DNA of 43,181 bases, taken from Candidatus Aminicenantota bacterium (GTDB lineage Bacteria > Acidobacteriota > Aminicenantia > Aminicenantales > CALLJL01). The DNA lies in the NCBI GenBank assembly GCA_026416195.1, contig JAOAFQ010000021.1:1-43181 (forward strand). The letters run 5' to 3'. Positions within the stretch are counted from its first letter, which is position 1. Each line of letters opens with the position of its first letter. The notes under the pieces were generated by a model. The model searched no databases and was not told where the DNA came from. It saw only the letters and a program-made list of their open reading frames with translations. Positions 1-7,419 of this stretch are shown in pieces. Made by a program: the position numbers and the translations under genes.

Positions 1-94
1 GCAATTGATGCGAAAGCCTCGATTGTTCTACCTGAAGAAGCCTTTGAAGTTCACAAACACAAAGGTCTTTCTCAATCAAAAGCCGGAAAAACAT
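1..94 (-). CDS. ArsR-family HTH regulator, partial (runs off left edge)
   Basis: This is the N-terminal fragment of a winged-helix repressor; the rest lies beyond base 1. The minus-strand frame reads MFFRLLIEKDLCVCELQRLL and then a QSRLSHQL helix. That matches the ArsR/SmtB pattern LL.E.ELCVCELQ..L...QS.vSrHL, in which the Cys pair in the alpha-3 box is a metal or metalloid sensor and the QS..S..L helix is the DNA reader. The frame stays open upstream to a stop at about 146-148, with residues resembling the usual first helix, but I see no ATG, GTG or TTG before the ATG at 92-94. The start is therefore uncertain, and a short N-terminus or a frameshift is possible. The gene lies about 45 bp downstream of the aldo/keto reductase on the same strand and may be cotranscribed with it. 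The Cys pair is seen; metal sensing is inferred from the family. Confidence 0.6.
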   Translation of the reverse strand, partial: MFFRLLIEKDLCVCELQRLLQVEQSRLSHQL

Positions 95-138
95 TTTCTT
101 CTTGTCAAGCTTTGAGTCAAAATTTTTGAATTGCCAAT

Positions 139-1143
139 TTAACGGTTATCAAGAGTGTAAGGACTGCGCTCTTCTGTTCGGTCAGTGGCCGGGGGAGGTT
201 CAGGGGATAGGGCCGAAATGGTAGCTCTCAGTTCAGGGGTCATCTCTATTTTGATTGAATCGAGAGAGGCCTTTAATTGGGCTGCATTTCGAGCTCCAAC
301 AATTGCCGCTGTTACCGCAGGATGACTATTCACCCAAGCTACTGCTAAACTTACCGGATTGTAACCCTTCTCTTTTGCCAAAACGACAAATCTTTGGGCG
401 ACCTCATGCATCCACTTCTCACCATAGCGCGTTCCATAAATTTTGTTAGTCAAAAGTCGACCTTGTTCAGGTGGATTATCTCCGTGATATTTTCCTGTTA
501 ATAAGCCGCCTCCGAGAGGACTATAAGCGACGACCCCTAGCTTTTCGGCTTGAGCCATAGGAAAAATTTCGACCTCAGCCTGCCTCTTGACTAAGTTATA
601 CATTGGCTGGATGCAAACAAAGGAAGCGAGTCCCTCTTTTTGTGAAATTCCCAAGGCTTTCTCCACTTGCCAGGCCGCAAAATTGCTGGCGCCAATATAA
701 AGAATTTTTCCTTGGTGAACAAGATCATCTAAAGCTCGCAAGGTTTCTTCCAGGCTAGTAAAATCATCAAAACGATGAATGAAAAAGATATCAATCCAAT
801 CAGTCCGAAGCCTTTTCAAACTGGCTTCAACTGACCGAAAAAGGTGACGTCTCGAAGCACCTCGGGCATTAGGATCCTCGCCTGTAGGAAAATAAGCCTT
901 AGAAGTGATTATAACCTCTTCGCGACAGGATTGAATTAATTGGCCTAGAATCTCTTCAGCTCGACCTTGATTATAAATGTTAGCACAATCGAAAAAATTG
1001 ATTCCGTATTCCCGAGCTAAGTTGAACATCTCCGCGGCGGCTACCTCATCAGCTTCCCCTCCAAAAGTCATTGTTCCCAAACATAGCGAAGAGACTTTAA
1101 TCCCAGTTTGTCCTAAGAATCGATACTTCATATTCTCGGCCAT
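139..1143 (-). CDS. Aldo/keto reductase
   Basis: An NAD(P)H-dependent oxidoreductase with a TIM-barrel fold, expected to reduce aldehydes or ketones in the cytosol. The full-length 334-residue protein carries the AKR catalytic tetrad: Asp52 and Tyr57 in the FFDCANIYNQGRAEE segment, Lys82 in IITSKAYF, and His123 in FFIHRFDD. The N-terminal YRFLGQTGIKVSSLCLGTMTFGG is typical of the YajO/Tas-like branch. The C-terminal VGARNAAQL segment is the usual cofactor-binding stretch. AGAGGTG sits four bases before the ATG and supports this start. The substrate cannot be told from sequence. The neighbouring ArsR-type gene downstream could regulate it, but this is only a positional guess. Confidence 0.93.
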   Translation of the reverse strand: MAENMKYRFLGQTGIKVSSLCLGTMTFGGEADEVAAAEMFNLAREYGINFFDCANIYNQGRAEEILGQLIQSCREEVIITSKAYFPTGEDPNARGASRRHLFRSVEASLKRLRTDWIDIFFIHRFDDFTSLEETLRALDDLVHQGKILYIGASNFAAWQVEKALGISQKEGLASFVCIQPMYNLVKRQAEVEIFPMAQAEKLGVVAYSPLGGGLLTGKYHGDNPPEQGRLLTNKIYGTRYGEKWMHEVAQRFVVLAKEKGYNPVSLAVAWVNSHPAVTAAIVGARNAAQLKASLDSIKIEMTPELRATISALSPEPPPATDRTEERSPYTLDNR

Positions 1144-1307
1144 TTTGCACCTCTAAAATCGGTTTTTAAATAAAAAATTTTTATTGTTCCCTTTCTTGTT
1201 AAAAATATTCTTTAAAATTCATATTTAGCCAAGGGTTATTGCTATAAACTCTTCGCCTGGAAATTATCCGACGAAAAAAGTCAATCAAGGCTAACAAATA
1301 ATTTGGT

Positions 1308-2672
1308 TCAAGACTGTAAGCGACCGAAATCGTCTTCAACCCTTTCGATATCATCCTCGCCAAGGTAATCCCCTCTCTGAATTTCAATAAACACGACGGT
1401 CCCTTCCCGAGCTTCAATCCGATGAAGGGAAAAGGCTGAAATATCAACAGACTCACCTGGAGAAAGAAGCTTTTCCTGCCCATCAATGGTTACTAAGGCC
1501 TTCCCTTGAAGAATAAACCAGTGTTCGCTCCTTCTTCGGTGGCGTTGATAGCTCAACCTCATCCCTTCATAAATTTCAATTCTTTTGACTTTATGCTTTT
1601 CCTTTTCCTCTAAAACAATATATCTCCCCCACGGCCTTAAGCCGCGGTAACCTCTGCCTAAAGTTCCTTCAACAATTCTTTGGTAAACTTGGATATATTC
1701 ATCAACCATTTTTTCCTGGCTAAACTGCGTCTCAACCCATCGTCGGCAATCAGCACGGTTTAGTCTCTTAATTTCATCGACTTTTCCGATCGCCTCATCT
1801 AAATTCTCGACAATAAAACCGGTTTGACCATCAACTACTAATTCTGGCACAGCCCCTTTTTTTAAGGCAATCACTGGAGTTCCGCAGGCCATTGCTTCTA
1901 TTAGACTGAAACTAAAAGGTTTTTCATAATTAACGGGGTAAATAAGGGCATAGGCAGAAGAAAGGAGCTGGGTTAACTCAGGAGAACTAAGATTATCTAT
2001 AAATTTTATTCTGTCTCCATCCAACTGCGGGGCAACTTGCCGTTCAAAGTATTCTTTGTCCTGAATGACGCCCACAATGATTAATTTTCGATTGGCTTTT
2101 TTAGCTAGTTCGATGGCCTCCCAGGTACCTTCATTAGGATGGATGCAACCAAAAAAAATAAGATAATCTTCAGGTTGGTCATTGAAAATAAATTCCTTCA
2201 AATCAATCCCTGGATAAATTGTGGCTAAATAATCAAGCTCAGAACATTTAGCAGCTTGGCTAATAGCCACATAAAAGGTACTTTGATTATATTTTTTATA
2301 AACTGGCAAAATTTTCTTAGAAGGAAGACTATGAATCGTAGTTAAAAAGGGGGTTTTAATAAGTTCTGAAAAAACTAGAGGAGGAAAATTAAAATTATTA
2401 TGAATTAAATCGAATTGATCAGCCTTTTCCATTACATTGGCCAGATAAAGATACTCTGCGACCTTAATATCTGATTTTTTACCTTCTTCAGGGCTGCTCT
2501 CAATCATGGCCGCCACCTTGGCCTGAGTAATTGAATCTTGAGGCGCAAAAAGGGTAACTTTTAAGCCTCGTCTGACCAAGCCTTGAGCTAAAAGAGAAAC
2601 AAATTTTTCTAAGAAGCTAGAGTGAGGAGAGGGAGTTTCCCAAGCCATAGGAGAAAGCAGAGCTATTTTCAT
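1308..2672 (-). CDS. Glycosyltransferase family 4 fused to a mannose-6-phosphate-isomerase-type cupin
   Basis: A two-domain protein of 454 residues. Residues 1 to about 335 form a GT-B glycosyltransferase of the GT4 type: an N-terminal KIALLSPMAWETP loop, a Rossmann segment near DYLIFFGCIHPNEGTWEAIE, and the donor-site segment KPFSFSLIEAMACGTPVIA. In this segment the first Glu of the usual E-x7-E motif is Lys, with a Glu one position earlier. From about 340 to the end lies a cupin like the type II phosphomannose isomerase domain of ManC/AlgA, with PWGRY, QRHRRRSEHWFILQG and PGESVDISAFSLHRIE containing the expected His and Glu metal ligands. The fusion suggests mannose-related glycan assembly, but acceptor and donor are unknown. 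I chose the ATG at 2672 because GAGGA lies five bases upstream; an ATG two codons earlier abuts that site. It is monocistronic and divergent from the SH3/barrel gene. Confidence 0.88.
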   Translation of the reverse strand: MKIALLSPMAWETPSPHSSFLEKFVSLLAQGLVRRGLKVTLFAPQDSITQAKVAAMIESSPEEGKKSDIKVAEYLYLANVMEKADQFDLIHNNFNFPPLVFSELIKTPFLTTIHSLPSKKILPVYKKYNQSTFYVAISQAAKCSELDYLATIYPGIDLKEFIFNDQPEDYLIFFGCIHPNEGTWEAIELAKKANRKLIIVGVIQDKEYFERQVAPQLDGDRIKFIDNLSSPELTQLLSSAYALIYPVNYEKPFSFSLIEAMACGTPVIALKKGAVPELVVDGQTGFIVENLDEAIGKVDEIKRLNRADCRRWVETQFSQEKMVDEYIQVYQRIVEGTLGRGYRGLRPWGRYIVLEEKEKHKVKRIEIYEGMRLSYQRHRRRSEHWFILQGKALVTIDGQEKLLSPGESVDISAFSLHRIEAREGTVVFIEIQRGDYLGEDDIERVEDDFGRLQS

Positions 2673-2713
2673 AACCATTCCTCGCAGAACTCAAATTTGA
2701 AAACTAAAGTTGT

Positions 2714-2719
2714 ATTATA
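2714..2719 (-). promoter_or_regulatory. Candidate -10 element for the glycosyltransferase-cupin gene
   Basis: A perfect TATAAT on the minus strand, about 42 bases upstream of the chosen ATG. No good -35 hexamer lies 16-18 bases further upstream, where the sequence is T-rich. The assignment rests on the -10 match and on its position in a divergent intergenic region. Confidence 0.35.
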
Positions 2720-2815
2720 TAAAATTTTTAGAGAAAAAAGGAAAAAACCTCATTTTTAAACGAAATCCTTTTTTAAAAAATGGATCAAAGTTGTTTCCTT
2801 GACTGAGGGGGAGGG

Positions 2816-3778
2816 ATGAAAAAAAGAATACTTCTCTTCATTTTCATCTTTTCAATTTGGTTTATGTTTTTTTCCTTTTTGCTTGCTCAAGATAAAGCTA
2901 CAGTTAAAGTAGATCGAGCCAACATCCGCCACCAACCTGACCGTCAAAGTCCCGTGATAATCGTCGTCACCAAAGGCACAACCCTTGATATTATCGGAAA
3001 AGAAGGCGAATGGTATAAAATTTCTTTTGTCTCTAAAGAAAAAGGAAAAATTACAGGCTATATCCATCAAGATTTGGTTGAGCTAATCAAGGCGGAAGAG
3101 ACCAAAATTTCTGAGATGAAAAAAGAGCTGAAGAAAGCAGAGCCGGTTATCCCCGCTGAAAAAGTTCCAATCCAGAAAAAACAAGATAGAGGAAAATTAC
3201 GAGCTCTTGGTATCAAAATTGGATATAGCGGTGCTTCTCTTTATGGGGAAAATGTCGAGGAATTTGAAGAGTTTCTTCAAGATGAAATGAACACCAAAGG
3301 GGGACTGAATTTTGGCGGATTTATCATTGTTAATTTTTATAATTTTTTGGCCCTTCATTCTGAACTCAATTATATTCAGAAAGGCGCCAGAACAGAGGGA
3401 GAAGTAATTGGAGAAAAATTTAAAGCTTGGATTAATCTTACCTATCTTGAAATTCCAGCTTTAGCTAGAATCTATCTTCCGACCCAAAATGATTTTAGTT
3501 TTTCCTTCTATACCGGGCCCTATGTTAGCTTAAAATTGAGCGGCCAGGCCAAAGCTCAGGTAGGCCAAGTGAAAGTGGAAGAGGATATTGAAAATTTAAA
3601 GTCTACCGATGCCGGCTGGATTCTTGGCGCTTCTTTTGATTTTTTTCTTCCTTTTGTCCAAACCGGGCGATTTTCTCTTGATCTTCGCTATTCGCTCGGT
3701 CTAACCACAATTTCGACCGAAACTGGAGTAGATACCAAAAACAGAGTTTTTTCGCTGAGCTTGGCTTACCTTTTTTAA
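2816..3778 (+). CDS. Exported SH3-domain protein with C-terminal outer-membrane beta-barrel
   Basis: A 320-residue envelope protein. Residues 1-24 form a signal peptide (MKKR, hydrophobic stretch, FLLAQ). Residues about 28-92 are a bacterial SH3 domain (VKVDRANIRHQPDRQSPVI, then GEWYKIS and GYIHQDLVEL), a module that often binds cell-wall peptides. A Lys/Glu-rich linker spans about 93-127. The remainder alternates like an 8- to 10-stranded barrel of the PorT/OMP_b-brl_2 kind (GIKIGYSGA, LHSELNYIQKGA, YLEIPALARIYL, FYTGPYVSLKL, LDLRYSLGLT) and ends in the aromatic LAYLF signature recognised by the BAM complex. The domain order would place SH3 in the periplasm on the barrel, as a possible peptidoglycan tether (inference). 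A G-rich ribosome site (GAGGGGGAGGG) directly precedes the ATG. A weak hairpin follows the gene. Confidence 0.8.
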   Translation: MKKRILLFIFIFSIWFMFFSFLLAQDKATVKVDRANIRHQPDRQSPVIIVVTKGTTLDIIGKEGEWYKISFVSKEKGKITGYIHQDLVELIKAEETKISEMKKELKKAEPVIPAEKVPIQKKQDRGKLRALGIKIGYSGASLYGENVEEFEEFLQDEMNTKGGLNFGGFIIVNFYNFLALHSELNYIQKGARTEGEVIGEKFKAWINLTYLEIPALARIYLPTQNDFSFSFYTGPYVSLKLSGQAKAQVGQVKVEEDIENLKSTDAGWILGASFDFFLPFVQTGRFSLDLRYSLGLTTISTETGVDTKNRVFSLSLAYLF

Positions 3779-3841
3779 AATTAATCAGTTGGTCAGTCTC
3801 AAAAAATGATTTTATTTTACTAATTTTCTATCATTTCAGCT

Positions 3842-3876
3842 TTAAGCTAAAATCATCTTTTGGCTTAATTATTTTT
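3842..3876 (+). terminator. Possible rho-independent terminator after the SH3/barrel gene
   Basis: An 11-bp stem with one G-U pair (TTAAGCTAAAA / TTTTGGCTTAA) around a 5-base loop, followed by TTATTTTTAA. The stem has few G-C pairs, so it may be weak. It lies between two co-directional genes and would separate the barrel gene from the radical SAM gene that starts at 3894. Confidence 0.35.
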
Positions 3877-3893
3877 AATTAAAAGATTATCCA

Positions 3894-4904
3894 ATGAGGA
3901 AGAGAAGAAGTTTTTATGTCCAATGGCACCTTCTTGATCGCTGTAATCTCCGTTGCCGCCACTGCTATCAAGATAATTTTAGCTCTGAACCTGAGCTTTC
4001 TTGGCCTGAACTTAAATTTCTTGCCGACAATTTGATCTCGACTATGAGGATTTGGCAGGCAAAACTTGAAGTCGCTTTAACTGGAGGTGAGCCTTTTCTA
4101 AAGAAAGAATTAAAACTTCTTCTAGAAACCTTAAATTCTTCTTCTGAAGTTAAGGCGATTAGCCTCATTACCAATGGACTTCTAATTCCCGATTGGGTTG
4201 AAGAGTTGAAAAAATTTAAGAAATTCAAGGAATTAAGAATTTCCTTGGATGGCGTTAGGCCAGAAACCAATGATGACCTTCGAGGTCAAGGAACCTATAA
4301 GCAAGTTCTCAAAGGAATGAGAAAAGTAAAAGAAATGGGACTTCCCTTCCTTATCATGTTCACGGTGATGAAGAAAAACTTCCATGAGGTTCCCTGGCTT
4401 TTCGAGTTGGCTAAAACAGTCGGAGCCAGCGGGTTCATCATTGAAAGGTTTTTTCCTTTGGGTCAGGGAAAAAATTGGGTAAATGAAGTTCTTGGAGCTG
4501 AGGATTTCTTTTTTCTTTGGGAGCAAATCCTTGATCGAAGCAATCTGGCAGCTCGGCCCAAGGAATTAATTCCCTTTAGAGCCATCAAAATAGAATTAGA
4601 TCAACCTTTTCCGCGGGTTTTCGGATCCGGATGTATCATTGGCCAGGATGGCTTAGCGCTCATGCCCGATGGGACAATTTTCCCTTGCCGTCGTTTCCCC
4701 CTACCTTTGGGGAATTTGATGGAAAAACCTCTTTCTGAAATTTGGCAAAATTCAAAGATTCTTCAAACTTTGAGAGACAAATCTAAATTAAAAGGCCATT
4801 GCTCTAATTGTCAAGTAAAGACCTGCTTTGGCTGTCGAGCTATGAGCTACGTCCTAACCGGCGATCCCTTTGCACCTGATCCCCATTGCTGGCTTATGAG
4901 CTAA
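3894..4904 (+). CDS. Radical SAM/SPASM domain protein
   Basis: A 336-residue enzyme expected to cleave S-adenosylmethionine at a [4Fe-4S] cluster and to hold auxiliary clusters in a SPASM domain. The radical SAM cluster motif is Cys17-x3-Cys21-x2-Cys24 within LLDRCNLRCRHCYQ; TGGEPF at 63-68 is the SAM-contact motif. The C-terminal SPASM set comprises Cys247, Cys265, Cys303, Cys306, Cys311, Cys314 and Cys332, the seven-Cys spacing seen in PqqE, anaerobic sulfatase-maturating enzymes and heme d1/AhbD-like proteins. These families modify peptides, proteins or porphyrins. No short precursor-peptide gene is visible within several hundred bases on either strand, so the substrate is unknown. There is no clear ribosome site ahead of the ATG. 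It converges with the peptidase gene. Confidence 0.88.
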   Translation: MRKRRSFYVQWHLLDRCNLRCRHCYQDNFSSEPELSWPELKFLADNLISTMRIWQAKLEVALTGGEPFLKKELKLLLETLNSSSEVKAISLITNGLLIPDWVEELKKFKKFKELRISLDGVRPETNDDLRGQGTYKQVLKGMRKVKEMGLPFLIMFTVMKKNFHEVPWLFELAKTVGASGFIIERFFPLGQGKNWVNEVLGAEDFFFLWEQILDRSNLAARPKELIPFRAIKIELDQPFPRVFGSGCIIGQDGLALMPDGTIFPCRRFPLPLGNLMEKPLSEIWQNSKILQTLRDKSKLKGHCSNCQVKTCFGCRAMSYVLTGDPFAPDPHCWLMS

Positions 4905-4950
4905 GCTCTAGCTCAATCTCCACTCAGCCCTAAATATTTAATTTAATTTT

Positions 4951-7206
4951 TTATTTCTGTTGTTCTTTAAACCATTGTTCCCAGGTTTCTGGTTTAAGGT
5001 GGAGTACCATAAAATCAAGACGATCTTGGCCATACTGAGCTAATCTAATGGCATGATCCTGCTCTGGATACATCTTCCAATCAATTCTTTTGCCTTCTCG
5101 CAATAAAGCGTAAACCAACTGAATTGTATTGGCCGGATGAACATTATCATCAATTGTCCCATGATGAATTTGGAGCTTTCCCTTAAAATTCTTAACAAAG
5201 TTTAGACAAGAACCTTTTTCGTAACCTTCAGGGTTATCTTCTGGTCGCCTCATATACCTTTCAGTATAAATAGAATCATAATTCCGCCAATCGGTCACCG
5301 GAGCCCCAGCTACGCCAACGTGAAAAACCTCAGGCTCCTTAAGCAAAGCCAGGCAAGTTAAGTAGCCACCATAAGAATGACCAGTTATTCCCACTCGGCT
5401 CGAATCAAACCATGGATACTGACTCAGGTGCTTTATGGCGGCCACATGATCAGCCAGCTCAACTTGGCCTAATTTCAAATAGCTTTTTGTCTGGAAAACC
5501 TTGCCCCGTTGAGAAACACCGCTATGATCGGTTTGAAGGACAATAAAGCCTAGCTGGGCAATTCTCATATTAGGACTCATCATTTGCCAGGTGTTGCGGA
5601 TCATCTTGGCTCCTGGCCCACCATAAACAGCATAATAAACTGGATATTTTTTATTTGGGTCAAAATCAGCCGGCTTAAAAATTAAACCATCAAGATCATC
5701 TTTTCCATCAGCTGATTTAAAAACAAAATGTTCTGGCTTAAGAAGATCAAGCTGCTTAAATTCATCGGTGAGGATAGTTCGACCAAGCTGTCGAATAAAG
5801 GTGCCATTGCTAGTATAAAGATTAACTTCAGGCGGATTGTCCCAAGAAGAAAATTCATCCGCAAAAAAATGTCCACCGGGCGAAACATTAACCGAATGCC
5901 AACCAGACTTGGTGGTTAGCTTCGTCAGGCCTGTTCCATCAAGTTTAACCCGATAAAGATGCTGGTCACAGCCTCGATTTTCATAGCCAGTAAAATAGAC
6001 CCAACCGCCTTTCTCATCCACCTCTAAAATGTTACCTACGGGTAATTTAAGGTTGGTCAGCTGTTTGATCAATTTGCCTTTAAGATCATAAAGATAAATT
6101 TCTTTCCATCCAGTAACTTCTGAGGTCCAAAGGAAGCGCTGACCATCACTGAGGAATAGAGCCCGAACATCTTCATTAAAATAACATGGCTCCTCTTCTT
6201 TAAGAATGACTCTAGATTGCCCAGTCTTGGGGTCGGCAGCTAAAAGTTCAAGCCTATTCTGGAAACGATTCATTCGAAGAAAAGTAAATTCGCGACCGTC
6301 TGGAGTCCATTGTCCTTTAAAGATATAGACATTGGTCTCGATCCCTGTATCAAGCTGAATTATTTTTTTGGTTTTTATGTCAACCACAAAAAGACGAATG
6401 ATAGGATTGTTGGCCCCAGCTTTGGGGTAACGCATTAATTCCAATTTGGTGGGAATTGAAGCGTCGCGGATGATTGGATAAAGAGAGACGGGTCGCTCAT
6501 CAAACTGCATAAAAGCAATCATCTGGCCATCTGGAGACCACCAAAAAGCCTCATACTGATTTAATTCTTCTGGATAAACCCAGTCTGGCCAACCATTGCG
6601 TAATTCCTCTCGACCATCCATAGTGAGGGCAATTTCCAAATCTTTTTCAAGATCGCGCAAATAAAGGTTGTAGTCACGAGCATAAGCCGTAAATTTATAA
6701 TCGGGCGAAAAGACTTCAGTATAGCGTCGATTACGGACTCCGGTGGCAAAATAACGAAAGACATAACGTTTTAAATCGCCAGTAGCTGGGTCACAAAGAT
6801 AAACTAACCGCCCATCCTCTTCAGTAAATAATATCCGCCGACCACCTTCAATGAAGGAAAAATTTTTAAAAGGAAGGGAGCTTACGCTTTTTCCAGTAAG
6901 CTTATTATAAGCGGCAATTATCTTGGAATCATCAAAGAGAGGAGACGATTCGCCACTTTTAGCCTCAATTCGGAAAAAAGTATCTTTTTCCTGATGGACA
7001 TAAGCTTGCCCATCGGGTAACCACTGGATTCGTCTTAACCCTTCGAACTTAGTTAAATTAGGATCAGCTAACTTCTTATATAGTTCAATTCCCCTTGGCG
7101 GGGCTTGAACTTCAGAGAAAATAGGTCGAACGAAAAGAAAACTAATAATAAAAAGGACAAAAAAAATAAGCCTTCTCGATGACTTTTGACCAACAATTTC
7201 CCTCAT
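4951..7206 (-). CDS. S9 family dipeptidyl-peptidase IV-like serine peptidase, exported
   Basis: A 751-residue peptidase that should remove N-terminal dipeptides, typically X-Pro, from peptides in the periplasm or at the cell surface. A signal peptide of about 30 residues (SSRRLIFFVLFIISFLFVRPIFS) is followed by a beta-propeller with repeated SPDG/TPDG blades and a C-terminal alpha/beta-hydrolase domain. The nucleophile is Ser611 in GITGHSYGGYL, the acid Asp686 in HGTIDDNVH, and the base His718 in PEQDHAI. DWVYPEEL near 208-215 matches the double-Glu motif that DPP-IV enzymes use to bind the substrate amino terminus, which argues for dipeptidyl peptidase rather than oligopeptidase activity. 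I use the ATG at 7206 because GGGAGG precedes it at good spacing and the signal peptide then begins correctly; a longer frame to 7284 exists. It probably feeds amino-acid catabolism. Confidence 0.93.
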   Translation of the reverse strand: MREIVGQKSSRRLIFFVLFIISFLFVRPIFSEVQAPPRGIELYKKLADPNLTKFEGLRRIQWLPDGQAYVHQEKDTFFRIEAKSGESSPLFDDSKIIAAYNKLTGKSVSSLPFKNFSFIEGGRRILFTEEDGRLVYLCDPATGDLKRYVFRYFATGVRNRRYTEVFSPDYKFTAYARDYNLYLRDLEKDLEIALTMDGREELRNGWPDWVYPEELNQYEAFWWSPDGQMIAFMQFDERPVSLYPIIRDASIPTKLELMRYPKAGANNPIIRLFVVDIKTKKIIQLDTGIETNVYIFKGQWTPDGREFTFLRMNRFQNRLELLAADPKTGQSRVILKEEEPCYFNEDVRALFLSDGQRFLWTSEVTGWKEIYLYDLKGKLIKQLTNLKLPVGNILEVDEKGGWVYFTGYENRGCDQHLYRVKLDGTGLTKLTTKSGWHSVNVSPGGHFFADEFSSWDNPPEVNLYTSNGTFIRQLGRTILTDEFKQLDLLKPEHFVFKSADGKDDLDGLIFKPADFDPNKKYPVYYAVYGGPGAKMIRNTWQMMSPNMRIAQLGFIVLQTDHSGVSQRGKVFQTKSYLKLGQVELADHVAAIKHLSQYPWFDSSRVGITGHSYGGYLTCLALLKEPEVFHVGVAGAPVTDWRNYDSIYTERYMRRPEDNPEGYEKGSCLNFVKNFKGKLQIHHGTIDDNVHPANTIQLVYALLREGKRIDWKMYPEQDHAIRLAQYGQDRLDFMVLHLKPETWEQWFKEQQK

Positions 7207-7419
7207 AGCTTTTCCTCCCACCAGTGATTTCAGGCTGATATTAACTAAAAATTTCTTCATTGGCAACCTAAAAAGTAATGGCACCTTAACGGGTTAAGCC
7301 AAGAAAAGGAAAGCAAAGATTTGTTAAAATAAAACTGAAACTGAAAAATAATTTGATCTTTAGGAAAATTAAGCCTAATTCGCTGGGTTTAAAGAGAATG
7401 CTCTTGTTTTCTTGTTAAA

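Noticed and set aside
1199-1486. 95-codon minus-strand frame overlapping the end of the glycosyltransferase-cupin gene
   Set aside because: It reads the cupin-coding DNA in another frame; the cupin has clear family motifs and this frame has none.
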